From NCBI RefSeq assembly GCF_024679095.1, contig NW_026111610.1:1191550-1255549 (forward strand): a stretch of 64,000 bases of DNA, given 5' to 3'. The notes beneath the pieces are model-generated. The model made no database searches. It worked only from the letters and a program-made list of their open reading frames with translations, and was not told the DNA's origin. Below, piece by piece: positions 49,269-64,000 of the stretch. The number at the start of each line of letters is the position of its first letter. Positions within the stretch are counted from its first letter, which is position 1. Made by a program: the position numbers and the translations under genes. Source of the stretch: Eriocheir sinensis. Its lineage: Eukaryota; Arthropoda; Malacostraca; Decapoda; Varunidae.

Positions 49269-50435
49269 GATGTCCGACTAAACGAATCGTAACGCGCATG
49301 GGCAACATAAAGATCCCGGAAAGGGAAAGATGAAGCTAGAAAATGTTACAAAGAAATAGAAAATAGAAATAGACAAGGCAAAAGATAAGAGAAAGTGCTG
49401 CTCGGAAGAGAGGAGATCGAATAAGAACAAGAGAGGAAGAAGGTAGAAGAAACAAAAGGAAAAGTCGAAAAAGTCGTCAGGGGAAAAAGAAGGAAAGAAA
49501 GAACAGTGCTAAAATAAAAGTGCTAAAAGGAAAAAGCAGAAAAGAGTTAAAAAAAGAAGCGAGAAAGTGCACGAACAAGAAAAACTGAGAGGAAACAGAA
49601 CACTCATGAGAGAAAGAAAGAGAGAAGGAAAGAAGAAAGCTAAAGGGACGCTGGGGGAAAGAATCACTAAAAATGAACAAAAATACACGGAAATGAAGTG
49701 AAAAAAAAAAAAACTAGAAAATGTAAGAATGCAAAAGCGAAAGAAAGGGACAAGAGATGGTCAGAAAATGCTGGGAGAAGGAGATAAACAAAAGTGAAGA
49801 TGGCGGTGAAGCAAAAAAAGAAAAAGAAAACAAGGGAAAGAAAAAGGAACACTTGCAAAATAAGAATACCTGGTCAAGTTTTTCTATCTGCTTGTCCTCG
49901 GCAGTTACCTAACAAGGCCACATCACAAATTACACCACAGCTACCTTCCCTTATTTAACAAACCCTCATAAACTAAGGAAGAGGGGGAAGAGGAGACGGA
50001 GGAAAATATTTTACTGTCTTTCGTATGGGAGAGGAGACAGGAAAAAATATATTGCGTGTGCCTTCAGGGAGTGCAAGAAAGCGTAGAATTGGATCCGACT
50101 CTGTATCACCTATGGAAGCTTGTGTACATCTAACTGCATTCCTCCTTAAATTGAGCCTATACATTGGCTTCACTCTGTCCCTCTATGGCCTAGAGAAACA
50201 GACCCACAAACAGACTCACACACAGACACAGACAGGATCGCGAGAAGGAAATTCGAGGTAGAATTGTTCAATGGAGAGAGAAAAGGCAGCGACAGAAGCC
50301 AGCCAATCCAAGTGAAGGTAAAAATGACAGATGAAAGCAATTTATGGAGAGGGAGACAGGGGAGGAGAATAATGGCCTGCGAGATAGAATACTGGAGGCT
50401 GCGGACGAGGCGGTGAAGGGGAGGTGCGGGCGAAC

Positions 50436-50780
50436 CAGTGGTGGTGGTGATAGTGGTGGTGGTGGTGGGGTGATGCTGACGAAGAGGTGGTGGTAGTAAA
50501 GTGAAGGGAAGACAAGGTAGTAATGGTGGTGATGGGGATGAAGAGAGGTTCCAAAGAGGTGTTGAAGGGGAGGGGAGGACGAGGGGATAAAGAAAAGGTG
50601 CGGTGGTGTTGAAGGTGGTGGTGTTGTGGTGGTGGTGATGGAGAGATCCGTTCGAGGTGGTGAATTAGAGGTCAAGACGAGGTGATGTAGGCGAGGTGCA
50701 GACGTGGTGTTGTTGGTGGTGATGAAGAGAAGTGTTGACAGTGCCTTAGTGGTGGTGGTGGTGGTGGTGGTGGTGAGTGT
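50436..50780. repeat. (GGT)n-rich microsatellite region
   Basis: Runs of GGT/GAT triplets, mirrored as ACC triplets at 57,570-57,920. Gives a spurious His/Pro-rich frame on the minus strand. Confidence 0.85.
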
Positions 50781-50929
50781 AGCTATGAACGAAACGAAAA
50801 CGACTGTGATGAACGCCGTGTCATGACCACCTCTCGTCTTGGTAGAAGTGAAACCAAGACAAATGTTCGTTCAGGGAGGGCGAAAGAGAAAAGCGAAACC
50901 AGGCAGAGTGGAAATTCAACATCAAAACA

Positions 50930-51720
50930 ACAAGAAACGTTAGCCCTGGGCGTGGAAAACTGAGAAATGAAAGACTCGTGGAAATTACCGCAAAAACATG
51001 AGAAATATATGTTTGTGTTCGTTCAGGGAGGGCGAAAGAGAAAAGAGAAACCAGGCAGAGTGGAAATTCAACATCAAAACAACAAGAAGCGTCAGCCCTG
51101 GGCGTGGAAAACTGAGAAATGAAACAGACTCGTGGAAATTACAGCAAAAACATGATAAATATTTGTCTCCGTAGAGCAAAACAACGAGAAATATTGGCCT
51201 TTTTGGTGTAAATTCTAGCGAAATTAAGATAAATATTTGTCTTCGTATTGTAAATCAAGAAATTAAAGCGACTCGTGGAAATTACAACAAAAAGAAGAGT
51301 AATATTGGTCTTTGTAATGTAAAGCCGAGAAACGAATCAGACATGAAAATCACAGCAAAACCACGATACATTTTTGTGCTTCTAGCGTAAAAGCAAAACA
51401 TTAAACAAACTCTTAAAAATTACATCAAAACTACAATAATTATGTCTTTCTAACGCAAAACAGGTAAAAAATTAAACACTCCTCGAAATTACAGAAAAGG
51501 CAGGATATCATTTTTCTTTGTTGTGTAATACCGAGGAACAAAACAGACGAGGAAATTACAGCAAAACCTCGAGATATGTTTGTCTTTGTAGCGTAAGACA
51601 GAGAAATGAAACCAAAGCCGTGGAAATTTAGCCCCAACTCCACTACCATTGTTATATTTCCCTTCTGGAGCACGAACCCGCAGAACAGAAATCTAAGTAG
51701 ACAGTTTAAAAGACAACGAT
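50930..51720. repeat. Degenerate ~60-bp minisatellite, left arm
   Basis: Around 12 diverged units of 'gtggaaattacagcaaaaac', 'atgagaaatatttgtctt', 'gtaaaac'. The same array is inverted at 56,650-57,480; a related T-rich version is at 53,231-53,455. Confidence 0.7.
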
Positions 51721-51825
51721 GAGAAATGTTAGGTCCTCAGAGTGCAAGGTTTAAAAGGAGAAAAGAAAGAAAGAAAGAGAAAGACAGATAATAAAGAAAA
51801 TAAGAAAAGGAGGAAATACAGATGA

Positions 51826-53224
51826 AGGAAGAGTGTTCCAGAGTTAACCAGCGTGAGGGATGAAAGAGTGAAGATGCTGGTTAACTCTTGCATAAGGGGT
51901 TTGGACAGTATAGGGATGAGCATGAGTAGAAAGTCGAGTGCAGCGGGGCCGCGGGAGGGGGGGAGGCATGCAGTTAGCAAGTTCAGAGGAGCAGTCAGCG
52001 TGGAAATATCGATAGAAGATAGAAAGAGAGGCAACATTGCGGCGGAATTTAAGAGGTAGAAGACTATCAGTATGAGGAGGAGAGCTGATGAGACAAAGAG
52101 CCTTAGCCTCCACTCTGTCCAGAAGAGCTGTGTGAGTGGAGCCCCCCCACACATGAGATGCATACTCCATACGAGGGCGGACAAGGCCCCTGTATATGGA
52201 CAGCAACTGTGCAGGGGAGAAGAACTGGCGGAGACGGTACAGAACGCCCAGCCTCGAGGAAGCTGATTTAGTAAGAGATGAGATATGAAGTTTCCAGTTG
52301 AGATTTTGAGTTAAGGATAGACTGAGAATGTTTAGTGTTGAGGAAGGTGATAGCTGGGTGTTGTCAAAGAATAGGGGATAGTTGTTTGGAAGATTGTGTC
52401 GAGTGGATAGGTGGAGAAACTGTGTTTTTGAGGCGTTGAAGGACACCAGGTTCTTCTTGCCCCAATCGGAAATAATAGTAAGGTCTGAGGCTAAGCGTTC
52501 TGCAGTCTCCAGCCTTGAGTCGTTAAGTTCCTGAAGGGTGGGTCTTCTATTAAAAGAAGTTGAATAATGCAGAGTGGAATCATTGGCGTAGGAATGGATA
52601 GGACAGTTCGTTTTGGAAAGAAGATCATCAATGAACAACAGAAAAAGTGGGAGATAGGACAGAACCCTGTGGGACACCACTGTTAATAGATTTAGGAGAA
52701 GAACAGTGACCGTCTACCACGGCAGAAATAGAACGGTCAGAAAGGAAACTGGATATAAAGGTACAGAGAGAAGGATAGAAACCGTAGGAGGGTAGTTTAG
52801 AAAGCAAAGATTTGTGCCAGACCCTATCAAAAGCTTTTGATATGTCCAGCGCAATAGCAAAAGTTTCACCGAAACGGCTAAAAGAGGATGACCAAGAGTC
52901 AGTTAAGAAGGCTAGGAGATCACCAGTAGAACGCCCCTTGCGGAACCCATACTGGCGATCAGATAGAAGGTCAGAAGTGGAAAGGTGCTTTTGAATCTTC
53001 CGGTTAAGGATTGATTCAAAAGCTTTAGATAGACAAGAAAGTAAAGCAATAGGACGGTAGTTTGAGGGATTGGAGCGGTCACCCTTCTTAGGTACAGGCT
53101 GTATGAAGGCATACTTCCAGCAAGAAGGAAATGTAGATGTTGACAGGCAGAGGCGAAAGAGTTTGACAAGGCAGGGTGACAGCACGGAGGCACAGTTTTT
53201 AAGGGCAATAGGTTCTTTTATCAC
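51826..53224 (-). mobile_element. Jockey-type LINE fragment (reverse transcriptase)
   Basis: Two adjoining frames (52,628-53,224, then 51,844-52,680) give RT landmarks in order: 'NYRPIALLSCLSKAFESI', 'ALDISKAFDRVWHKSLL', 'NSGVPQGSVLSPT', 'LFLLFIDDLL' and the catalytic box as 'YANDSTL' instead of YADD, then thumb and C-terminal part ('YRGLVRPRMEYASHVWGG'). A one-base loss between the frames and the Asp-to-Asn change make it dead. Truncated at 5'; no endonuclease seen. Confidence 0.9.
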
Positions 53225-53230
53225 CAGGAA

Positions 53231-53455
53231 CGTTTAAAATCAAGGTAATGTTCTGGTTCACGTTCTTTGTCGTCACCATGAACGCTTAAAACCAAGGCAA
53301 TGTTGTGTGGATTACGTTCTCTTTGGTCACTTTGAACGCGTAAGACCCTAGTGAATTTTTGTGTGATTTACGTTCTTTTTCGTCATCAGAAACGCTTAAA
53401 TCGAAGGTGGATTACGTTCCTTTGTGGTTCACGTTTTTTCTCGTCACAGGAACGC
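53231..53455. repeat. 'acgttctttgtcgtca' minisatellite
   Basis: Four units of about 60 bp containing 'ttacgttcttt', 'cgtca' and 'gaacgcttaaa'. Divergent relative of the arm minisatellite. Confidence 0.7.
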
Positions 53456-53469
53456 TTCGTTTTGGTGTG

Positions 53470-53712
53470 GGGGGCTTTGTGGTGCAGTGGTTAGCACACT
53501 CAGCTCACAACCGAGAGAGCCCGGGTTCGATTCCCGGGCCGAGTGGAAAAATTTAGGCGGCTTTTCCGATACCCTACGCCCCTGTCCATCCAGCAGTGAA
53601 TGGGTACCAGGTATTAATTGGGGGTTGTGTCCCGTCTCCTGGGATCTGTTCCTTCTATAATTCCTTCCCCTTCTATCTCTCTCCGGCATATGACCACAGA
53701 TGTTGTGCCGAC
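53470..53712 (+). mobile_element. tRNA-derived SINE
   Basis: Pol III A box TGGTGCAGTGG (53,480-53,490) and B box GGTTCGATTCC (53,524-53,534) in a tRNA-like head, followed by a body ending 'cagatgttgtgccgactaaa'. The anticodon-stem region is not a functional tRNA. Recalled as a type common in decapod genomes. Confidence 0.8.
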
Positions 53713-56536
53713 TAAATGAAACTTTCCAACTTTTTTCGGCTTGGTGATTATTCCTTACCAGTTTGCAATGAGGGAGAGGACATCGTCAAAGTCCTGTCCT
53801 CCCTACTCACTACTGTTTCTTCTCCTATCAGTACCTTTCAAGACTTGCTCATTCATTTTCTTCTTTTCCTCCTTCAATTCCATTCTATAGCCTCCTCATC
53901 TTCAGGGACAACAGGAAAGTTTTAGTAGAACGATTTTTCTATCTTCGTTTTCTGTCTTTATTTTCTTTTACCGCACCAAAAAGATATAGGTCACGTCTCT
54001 CCCTCACTTTCTTTGCCGTTCTCTCGTCCGCGCCGCCGCCCGGGTCACGCCACAGCCCGGGTCCGATGGCAATTGGGCGGCTCCCGAACCCTCTCTTGTG
54101 CGTCGTTCCCTTTAAGAGCCGCGGTTAATGCTACGTTAAGGCGACACATATAACGCGCTTCTCTGACTTATCCTCGCGTGTTTTCCCTTCGTTTTCCTTC
54201 CTTTAAAGAGACAACATGGGAATCACCCCAGCGTGTGCTCCTTCCTAGACTTACAGGTGTTGAATCCACAAGAAAAGGAGATGAAGGCACGGAAGAAAAT
54301 AGTGGGTCGTATTGCAAGACACTTCGCCACCCAAGAACACATATTTGACAAGGTTGTCGTAGGAGTTGTGAGCCTTTCCAGGAGTAGTTTTATGACCCTG
54401 GTGGTAGTTTGATCATTCTTATGTACCGTGAACCTCAAGAAACACTCATTAAAACCCGACTGCCCCCATCCTTGGCCTTTAGGAATAGATGATGTGAGAA
54501 GGGAAAGTGTCTTATAATACCGACCAGGATATCGACAGAGATGATCGAGGGTACGCTAGAAAATTATTGTGTTTATGGGAAGAACGATATTGTTTATGCG
54601 AAGGAGAGGTCTTGTTTTCTTGGCGTAGGTGTGTTCCCTCCTAGACTTACAGGTGTTGAATTCACAAAGAAAGAAGGTGAAGGCACAGAAGAAAATAGTA
54701 TATCCACAAAGATGAGGGTACGCTAGAAAATTATTGTGTTTATGGGAAGAACGCTGCTTAGATTGTTTATGCGAAGGAGAGGTCTTGTTTTCTTTGCGTG
54801 GGTATAGATTTTTTAAGGGAACTCCATATGTATTGATTTTTTAGATATAATGGTCGTATGTTTGATTCCTGGCAAGTAAGGGTTGAAGGAAATAAGTAAC
54901 TTGCCAATAATATATCGGGGAAAAATGCTAAAAAAGGCACAAAGAAGTATGAAAAGAGAGATAGGAAGCGAGTATTGTGGATTAGGGAACAGGCAAAAGC
55001 TAAAGATATTCTAATGACAATGAAAAACACGAAATAAACACACACACACATACACACACAGAGGGTACGCCCACTCAAGTCATGTCTGGCGCAAGTCGAT
55101 CGATCCTGCCGGGAGGGACTTGGGATGGACATGGGACGGGATGTGCTTGTTTGTTGCCAAGAGATGATTTACTGGTGTCTTCGTGAACTGGTGGTGAGTC
55201 CAGGTGTACTCACGGTGATGGCGACGTCTTGGGTGAACACTCGAAGCCTACCTGGAATGAAAGGAAAATTGAACTTATTACAGGTGGACAATGAAAGTAA
55301 CAAAGTGGCTGCTTATATAATGTAGAGGTGGTGAGATGAGCTTAGAGCATTTGCAGTAGCAGGATAGAGTACACTAACATAGATTTTGATTTCTCTTTGT
55401 GGCCACTCTACTCTATTTAGGAGCAGTAAGTAGCGGGCTTTTTTTTCATTATTGTTTTCTTTTTTTTTACGCCCTTGCACTGTCCCCTCTGCTGTAAAAA
55501 AAAGAGAGGTGGAGAACAATCGGAGAGGCCTTTGTCACGTAGCAGACTGATAATGGCTAGTGGTGGTGGTGATGGTGGTGGTGGTAGTGATGATGATAAT
55601 ATTGATAGAGTTAGTGTGTTTTAATTAATGCTTCGTGTATTTTTTGTGGTATTTGCAGCATTTTGCGACCTTGTTCACTTTCCTAGCTCGAAATGATTTA
55701 CATAGTTGGCGAAGTTACTGGAGTCCGATGCTCTTTTAGCCACATTGCTTGCGTATTTTGTCTAATGAGAAGTGTTGTATTTTTTTCTTCATGTTCCGCC
55801 ACTTTTTCTCTTCGAGTTCAAAACGAACAGAGCTGATAATGAACGAATTCCTTAGACAAGTGTGGGTTCTTGTTACAGTTAGCGTCGTCCCTGCAGCACA
55901 ACGATCTTATCAACGATCATTTTTTACAATTTATACTAAACAAGTTTCTCCTTATATTTATTACACCTGAAACCGTTATAAGTTGTGGATAGAGTTATAA
56001 TTCTTGTCACAGTTTTCACATTTCTCGTGGTTTTATGGTTTAATTTCCGTGAGACTTATCTTCTTCATTTTACGAGCTTATAGAGCTGACACTTGCTCTT
56101 GATGGTAGATTTCCACGACTTTGGTTTTAGGCACATATTCTTAAACATTTCTGGACTTACACACCCACATTCGATAACGCTTTCGAGGTTGCTGTGTTAG
56201 TATTTCCATGGGTAGTTTTATGAGCCTTGTGATAGTTTGTTAAGGCTTCTGCCCCATGGACGTGAGGAAGCACTCATGAGAACCCGACTAATCTCCTTTG
56301 TGACCTTTGGAAATGCTTGTAGTGAGAGTCGAAAGCATCTAAGAATACGTGACTTAATGTTAGATTTCCACGACGTTAGTTTCTCTTCTCTTTTTACGCT
56401 CCCAAAAACGTAACCTTCATCGTTGTATTACTGTTCTATTACGGTTTTCCTCTCCCTCTTCTTCCTCCTCCATCTGTCCTTAATTTTCTGTTTTCTTCTC
56501 TTTCAAAATTTCTCAAGTCTTCTTTATCTGCCACTG
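53713..56536. other. Host spacer between the inverted arms
   Basis: No supported gene. A short GC-rich patch at 54,015-54,090 and a local duplication ('gggtacgctagaaaattatt' at 54,550 and 54,715, with 'gcgaaggagaggtcttgttt' after each). GGT triplets at 55,560-55,590 and a degraded minisatellite relative at 56,010-56,130. Confidence 0.55.
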
Positions 56537-59416
56537 CTTCCTTTTCTTATTTTCTTTATTTTTTCTTTCTCTTTCTTTCTCTCTTTTTTTTCTCCTTTTA
56601 AACCTTGCACTCTGAGGACCTAACATTTCTCATCGTTGTCTTTTAAACTGTCTACTTAGATTTCTGTTCTGCGGGTTCGTGCTCCAGAAGGGAAATATAA
56701 CAATGGTAGTGGAGTTGGGGCTAAATTTCCACGGCTTTGGTTTCATTTCTCTGTCTTACGCTACAAAGACAAACATATCTCGAGGTTTTGCTGTAATTTC
56801 CTCGTCTGTTTTGTTCCTCGGTATTACACAACAAAGAAAAATGATATCCTGCCTTTTCTGTAATTTCGAGGAGTGTTTAATTTTTTACCTGTTTTGCGTT
56901 AGAAAGACATAATTATTGTAGTTTTGATGTAATTTTTAAGAGTTTGTTTAATGTTTTGCTTTTACGCTAGAAGCACAAAAATGTATCGTGGTTTTGCTGT
57001 GATTTTCATGTCTGATTCGTTTCTCGGCTTTACATTACAAAGACCAATATTACTCTTCTTTTTGCTGTAATTTCCACGAGTCGCTTTAATTTCTTGATTT
57101 ACAATACGAAGACAAATATTTATCTTAATTTCGCTAGAATTTACACCAAAAAGGCCAATATTTCTCGTTGTTTTGCTCTACGGAGACAAATATTTATCAT
57201 GTTTTTGCTGTAATTTCCACGAGTCTGTTTCATTTCTCAGTTTTCCACGCCCAGGGCTGACGCTTCTTGTTGTTTTGATGTTGAATTTCCACTCTGCCTG
57301 GTTTCTCTTTTCTCTTTCGCCCTCCCTGAACGAACACAAACATATATTTCTCATGTTTTTGCGGTAATTTCCACGAGTCTGTTTCATTTCTCAGTTTTCC
57401 ACGCCCAGGGCTAACGTTTCTTGTTGTTTTGATGTTGAATTTCCACTCTGCCTGGTTTCGCTTTTCTCTTTCGCCCTCCCTGAACGAACATTTGTCTTGG
57501 TTTTACTTCTACCAAGACGAGAGGTGGTCATGACACGGCGTTCATCACAGTCGTTTTCGTTTCGTTCATAGCTACACTCACCACCACCACCACCACCACC
57601 ACTAAAGCACTGTCAACACTTCTCTTCATCACCACCAACAGCACCACGTCTGCACCTCGCCTACATCACCTCGTCTTGACCTCTAATTCACCACCTCGAA
57701 CGGATCTCTCCATCACCACCACCACAACACCACCACCTTCAACACCATCGCACCTTTTCTTTATCCCCTCGTCCTCACCTCCTCTTCAACACCTCTTTGG
57801 AACCTCTCTTCATCCCCATCACCACCATTACTACCTTGTCTTCCCTTCCCTTTACTACCACCACCTCTTCGTCAGCATCACCCCACCACCACCACCACTA
57901 TCACCACCACCACTAGTTCGCCCGCACCTCCCCTTCACCGCCTCGTCCGCAGCCTCCAGTATTCTATCTCGCAGGCCATTATTCTCCTCCCCTGTCTCCG
58001 TCTCCATAAATTGCTTTCATCTGTCATTTTTACCTTCAGATGGATTGGCTGGCTTCTGTCGCTGCCTTTTCTCTCTCCATTGGACAATTCTACCTCGCAT
58101 TTCCTTCTCGCGAGCCTGTCTGTGTCTGTGTCTGAGTCTGTTTGTGGGTCTGTTACTCTAGGCCATAGAGGGATAGAGTGAGGCCAACATATAGGTTCAA
58201 TTTAAGGAGGAATGCAGTTAGATGTACACAAGCTTCCATAGGTGATGCAGAGTCGGATCCAATTCTACGCTTTCTTGCACTCCCTGAAGGCACACGCAAT
58301 ATATTTTTACCTGTATCCTCTCCCACATGATAGACAATAAAATATTTTCCTCCCTCTCCTCTTCCCCCTCTTCCTTAGTTTATGTGGGTTTGTTAAATAA
58401 GGGAAGCTAACTGAGGTGTAATTTGTGATGTGGCGTTGTTAGGTAACTGCCGAGGACAAGCAGATAGAAAAACTTGACCAGGTATTCTTATTTTGCAAGT
58501 GTTCCTTTTTCTTTCTCTTGTTTTCTTTTCTTTTTTTTTTTGCTTCACGCCATCTTCACTTCTGTTTTTTTTTTATTTATTTATTTTTTTTTTTACGTTG
58601 TTGCCTATTGCGCCGGTAGGCATCTTCCCGGTGGGGCCTGATGGTCGGCCCAAGGCTTCTTCCAGGTGGGGCCTGATGGTCGGCCCAGCCCGTTCTGGCG
58701 CAGGCGAGTGTTTATAGTGGCGCCATCTTGCATTGGCTCATGCTGACCCCCGGAACTCGTTCTTGATTCGCTTGGACGGCTTCCTCTAGAGTCCGGGTTG
58801 ATGGGTGGTCTTCAGGACAGCATGTGGGTAGTTTTAAGCCACTCGGCGGTGACTGAGAAATCCGAGTGGTAGCGTGGGGATTCGAACCCGCGTCGTCCGT
58901 CACGCGGTGAATGTGGGCCCAGTACGCTACCAGTTCGGCCACCGCCTACCCAACATTTTCTGACCATCTCTTGTCCTTTTCTCTCGCTTTCTTCTTCTTG
59001 CATTTTGTAGTTTTTTTTTTTTTTTTGCTTCTTTTCTTGCGCTGTTCATTTCCGTGTATTTTTTTTTATTTTTACTGATCCTTTCCCCCAGCGTCCCTTT
59101 AGCTTTCTTCTCTCCTTCTTTCTTTCTTTCTCTCATGAGTGTTCTGTTTCCTCTCAATTTTTCTTGTTCGTTCAATTTCTCGCTTCTTTTTTTTTATTTT
59201 TTTCTGCTTTTTCCTTTTAGCACTTTTCTGTTAGCATTGTTCTTTCTTTCCTTCTTTTTCCCCTTACGACTTCTTCGACTTTTTCTTTTGTTTCTTCTAC
59301 CTTCTTTTTCTCTTGTTCTTATTCTTTCTCCTCTCTTCCGAGCAGCACTTTCTCTTATATTTTACCGTCTCTATCTCTATTGTCTATTTCTTTGTAACAT
59401 TTTCTAGCTTCATCTA
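56537..59416. repeat. Host giant inverted repeat, right arm
   Basis: Mirror of 49,329-51,808, about 400 bp longer because of a SINE at 58,594-58,950 and small indels. Ends at 'cattttctagcttcatc'. Arms remain similar enough that short frames match residue for residue (e.g. 57,173-57,367 versus 50,985-51,179). Confidence 0.85.
58594..58950 (-). mobile_element. Second tRNA-derived SINE, inserted in the right arm
   Basis: On the minus strand an A box TGGCCGAACTGG (58,930-58,941) and a perfect B box GGTTCGAATCC (58,878-58,888) head a body with two 'ccgaccatcaggccccacc' repeats. Absent from the left arm at the matching place (about 49,790), so it inserted after the arms formed. Confidence 0.75.
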
Positions 59417-60480
59417 CCTCATTCCCCTCTCTGTTCTTACTCTTCCTCCTCTTCCTCCCTCGCAGGACTTTACCTTATCTCTAACCTTCTATTTTTCTAT
59501 TTCTTTGCAACATTCTCCCGCTCTTTCTTTCGTCTTATATATTTCCTTCTCTTCTGGGACGGTTCTTTAATCTCTTTTGGGACGAGTTTTGAGGTCAAAG
59601 TTTTGGGGCGAGATTAAAGGCATTCATCACGACATTCTTAAAAAGGTTTCTTCGCCCAAAAGTACAGCGGCCGCGAAGGTTGACTAACGACACCAATTAC
59701 AGATTGTCGACTTGGGAACAAAGACCGACGAGGAGACTTTCTTTCTGAACTATGTGTAGAAAAAGAGGAAAACGTAGTCACTGGATTTTTGAGGGGCGAA
59801 AGAGGGGGAGGTTTGTGTGCGAACGTAAGCGGAATAAAGTTTACGAGTAAGATAAAGTTTGTTTCCTCAGTTAGTACAGTTTTGAGAGTGAGGCAAAAGG
59901 AGGAAGAGGGAGAGAGCGATGCATTGCAGTTGTTGTTTTAGGCATCAACAAAATACCGTCAGCCAGATTTCTTTTTTATTATTAAAGAAAATTGCGATTT
60001 TTCAAGATTGCAAGACATTCTTTTTCTTTTGTTGTTGTTGTTTGAAAGATATTTTTCAGAGTAAAAATTATACATATATGTTTACTTATCATACTCACTG
60101 CATAAGATTAAGCTTGTTTTATGCATTGCAACGGGTTTCCAATTCCATTTTTAGATTGCAATTTGTTACTTTGGTTCAAATACATATTCATGAACTGCCG
60201 CAGGATAAAAATACTCAGCTTTTCTATACAGTGCATCGGGGTCGATACAGTGATTTTTATTTTAGATTGCCACAATGTTATTCATACACTGTGACACGTT
60301 TTGTATAATAGTTTTGTATAATGTTAGATTGCACTAGGTTCGATAGGTGTATATACTTCATTTATATAGCTACAGATTACAATACAACTATACATTTTCA
60401 TATCCTACATTGGAATGAATCTGGTATAAGTATTTTTGTTCTGACTGCCACAAAGCCTTTTCTATTTATCCAGGTAAGGT
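59417..60480. other. Host non-coding DNA
   Basis: CT-rich to about 59,570, then mixed AT-rich sequence. No convincing ORF, RNA gene or repeat family. Confidence 0.5.
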
Positions 60481-60645
60481 TCATCGAGCAAGTGTCGGGG
60501 CGTGGCGGGATAGGGAGGCAGGTCGTTGTGGTGCCTCGCGTGACTCGGCGTCAAACAAAACGAAATAGTTACCGTCGAGCGAGGTGATATACACTTCCCC
60601 GCTAGGCATCCTCACCTGTACACCTGACAGGTAAGTGACAAACAG
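60481..60645 (-). CDS. Possible host exon
   Basis: Minus frame 'VRMPSGEVYITSLDGNYFVL' continuing 'FDAESREAPQRPASL' is protein-like and GC-richer than its surroundings; 'cacttacctgtcag' upstream resembles an acceptor. But the plus strand also has donor-like 'gacag|gtaagtg' and acceptor-like 'tttatccag', so the strand is uncertain. Confidence 0.25.
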   Translation of the reverse strand: MFVTYLSGVQVRMPSGEVYITSLDGNYFVLFDAESREAPQRPASLSRHAPTLAR

Positions 60646-60654
60646 CCTGAGGCG

Positions 60655-63924
<3,270 letters not shown>

Positions 63925-64000
63925 CAGCCTCCTTCCTCTTCTCCTTTCACCCATATAACCTTTCATCTCCCTTTTCTTCTCTCCCCTCCTCTCTCCATCT

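Larger units (their letters stand above)
49329..51808. repeat. Host giant inverted repeat, left arm
   Basis: Reverse complement of 56,537-59,416, starting at 'gatgaagctagaaaatgtta'. Purine-rich at first, then a (GGT)n region (50,436-50,780) and a degenerate minisatellite (50,930-51,720). No protein-coding evidence; open frames here mirror those of the right arm. Confidence 0.85.

Noticed and set aside
53470..53545. tRNA gene
   Set aside because: A and B boxes are present but the acceptor stem does not close and a SINE body follows; same for 58,870-58,945.
54015..54150. GC-rich patch as CpG-island promoter
   Set aside because: Only about 100 bp, no ORF downstream, more likely an old repeat fragment.
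50268..58161. His/Pro/Thr-rich ORFs near 50.3-50.7 and 57.7-58.2 kb
   Set aside because: Mirror images in the two arms of the host palindrome, driven by GGT/ACC triplets; no domain or conservation.

Overview
The window looks like nuclear DNA of a decapod crustacean, probably a brachyuran crab. That rests on tRNA-derived SINEs of a crustacean-like type, CR1/Jockey-type LINE fragments, long (CT)n and (AC)n microsatellites and ordinary host low-complexity DNA in the last 15 kb. The assignment is from recognition only; no search was run.

Positions 1 to about 49,268 are a dense mosaic of gene fragments from a large nuclear DNA virus, i.e. an endogenous viral element (EVE). The pieces are compact, almost intronless viral-style ORFs, many present two to nine times in both orientations, joined end to end and separated by short dispersed repeats like baculovirus/nimavirus homologous regions. 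Recognisable signatures are a BIR (IAP-type) zinc domain in separated pieces, a TAZ-like HCCC zinc-binding protein, a small Arg/Lys-rich DNA-packaging-like protein, an N-terminally anchored membrane protein and a long coiled-coil protein. The rest are unknown. This fits a naldavirus-like source (nimavirus or nudivirus), but no diagnostic core gene was recognised, so the family is not assigned.

Best-preserved block: 18,544-20,755, with a 181-aa ORF, a divergent 73-aa ORF overlapping a 46-aa ORF, and a 240-aa ORF, with AATAAA signals and a TATA-like promoter. A decayed, inverted, rearranged copy lies at about 38,720-41,602, part of a loose nested palindrome centred near 30 kb. Host transposons landed inside viral sequence: a CR1-like LINE 3' end splits a coiled-coil gene copy (11,464-12,228), and a 1.86-kb TIR transposon with a 7-bp target duplication sits between a divergent viral gene pair (15,388-17,248). 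Nonsense changes, lost starts and small indels affect many copies. These points argue for old chromosomal residence, not a circulating genome.

Positions 49,269-64,000 are host DNA: a giant inverted repeat (arms about 49,329-51,808 and 56,537-59,416), a Jockey-type LINE fragment, two tRNA-derived SINEs, degenerate minisatellites, then CT-rich low-complexity DNA ending in a (CT)n tract of about 440 bp. No convincing intact host gene was found.
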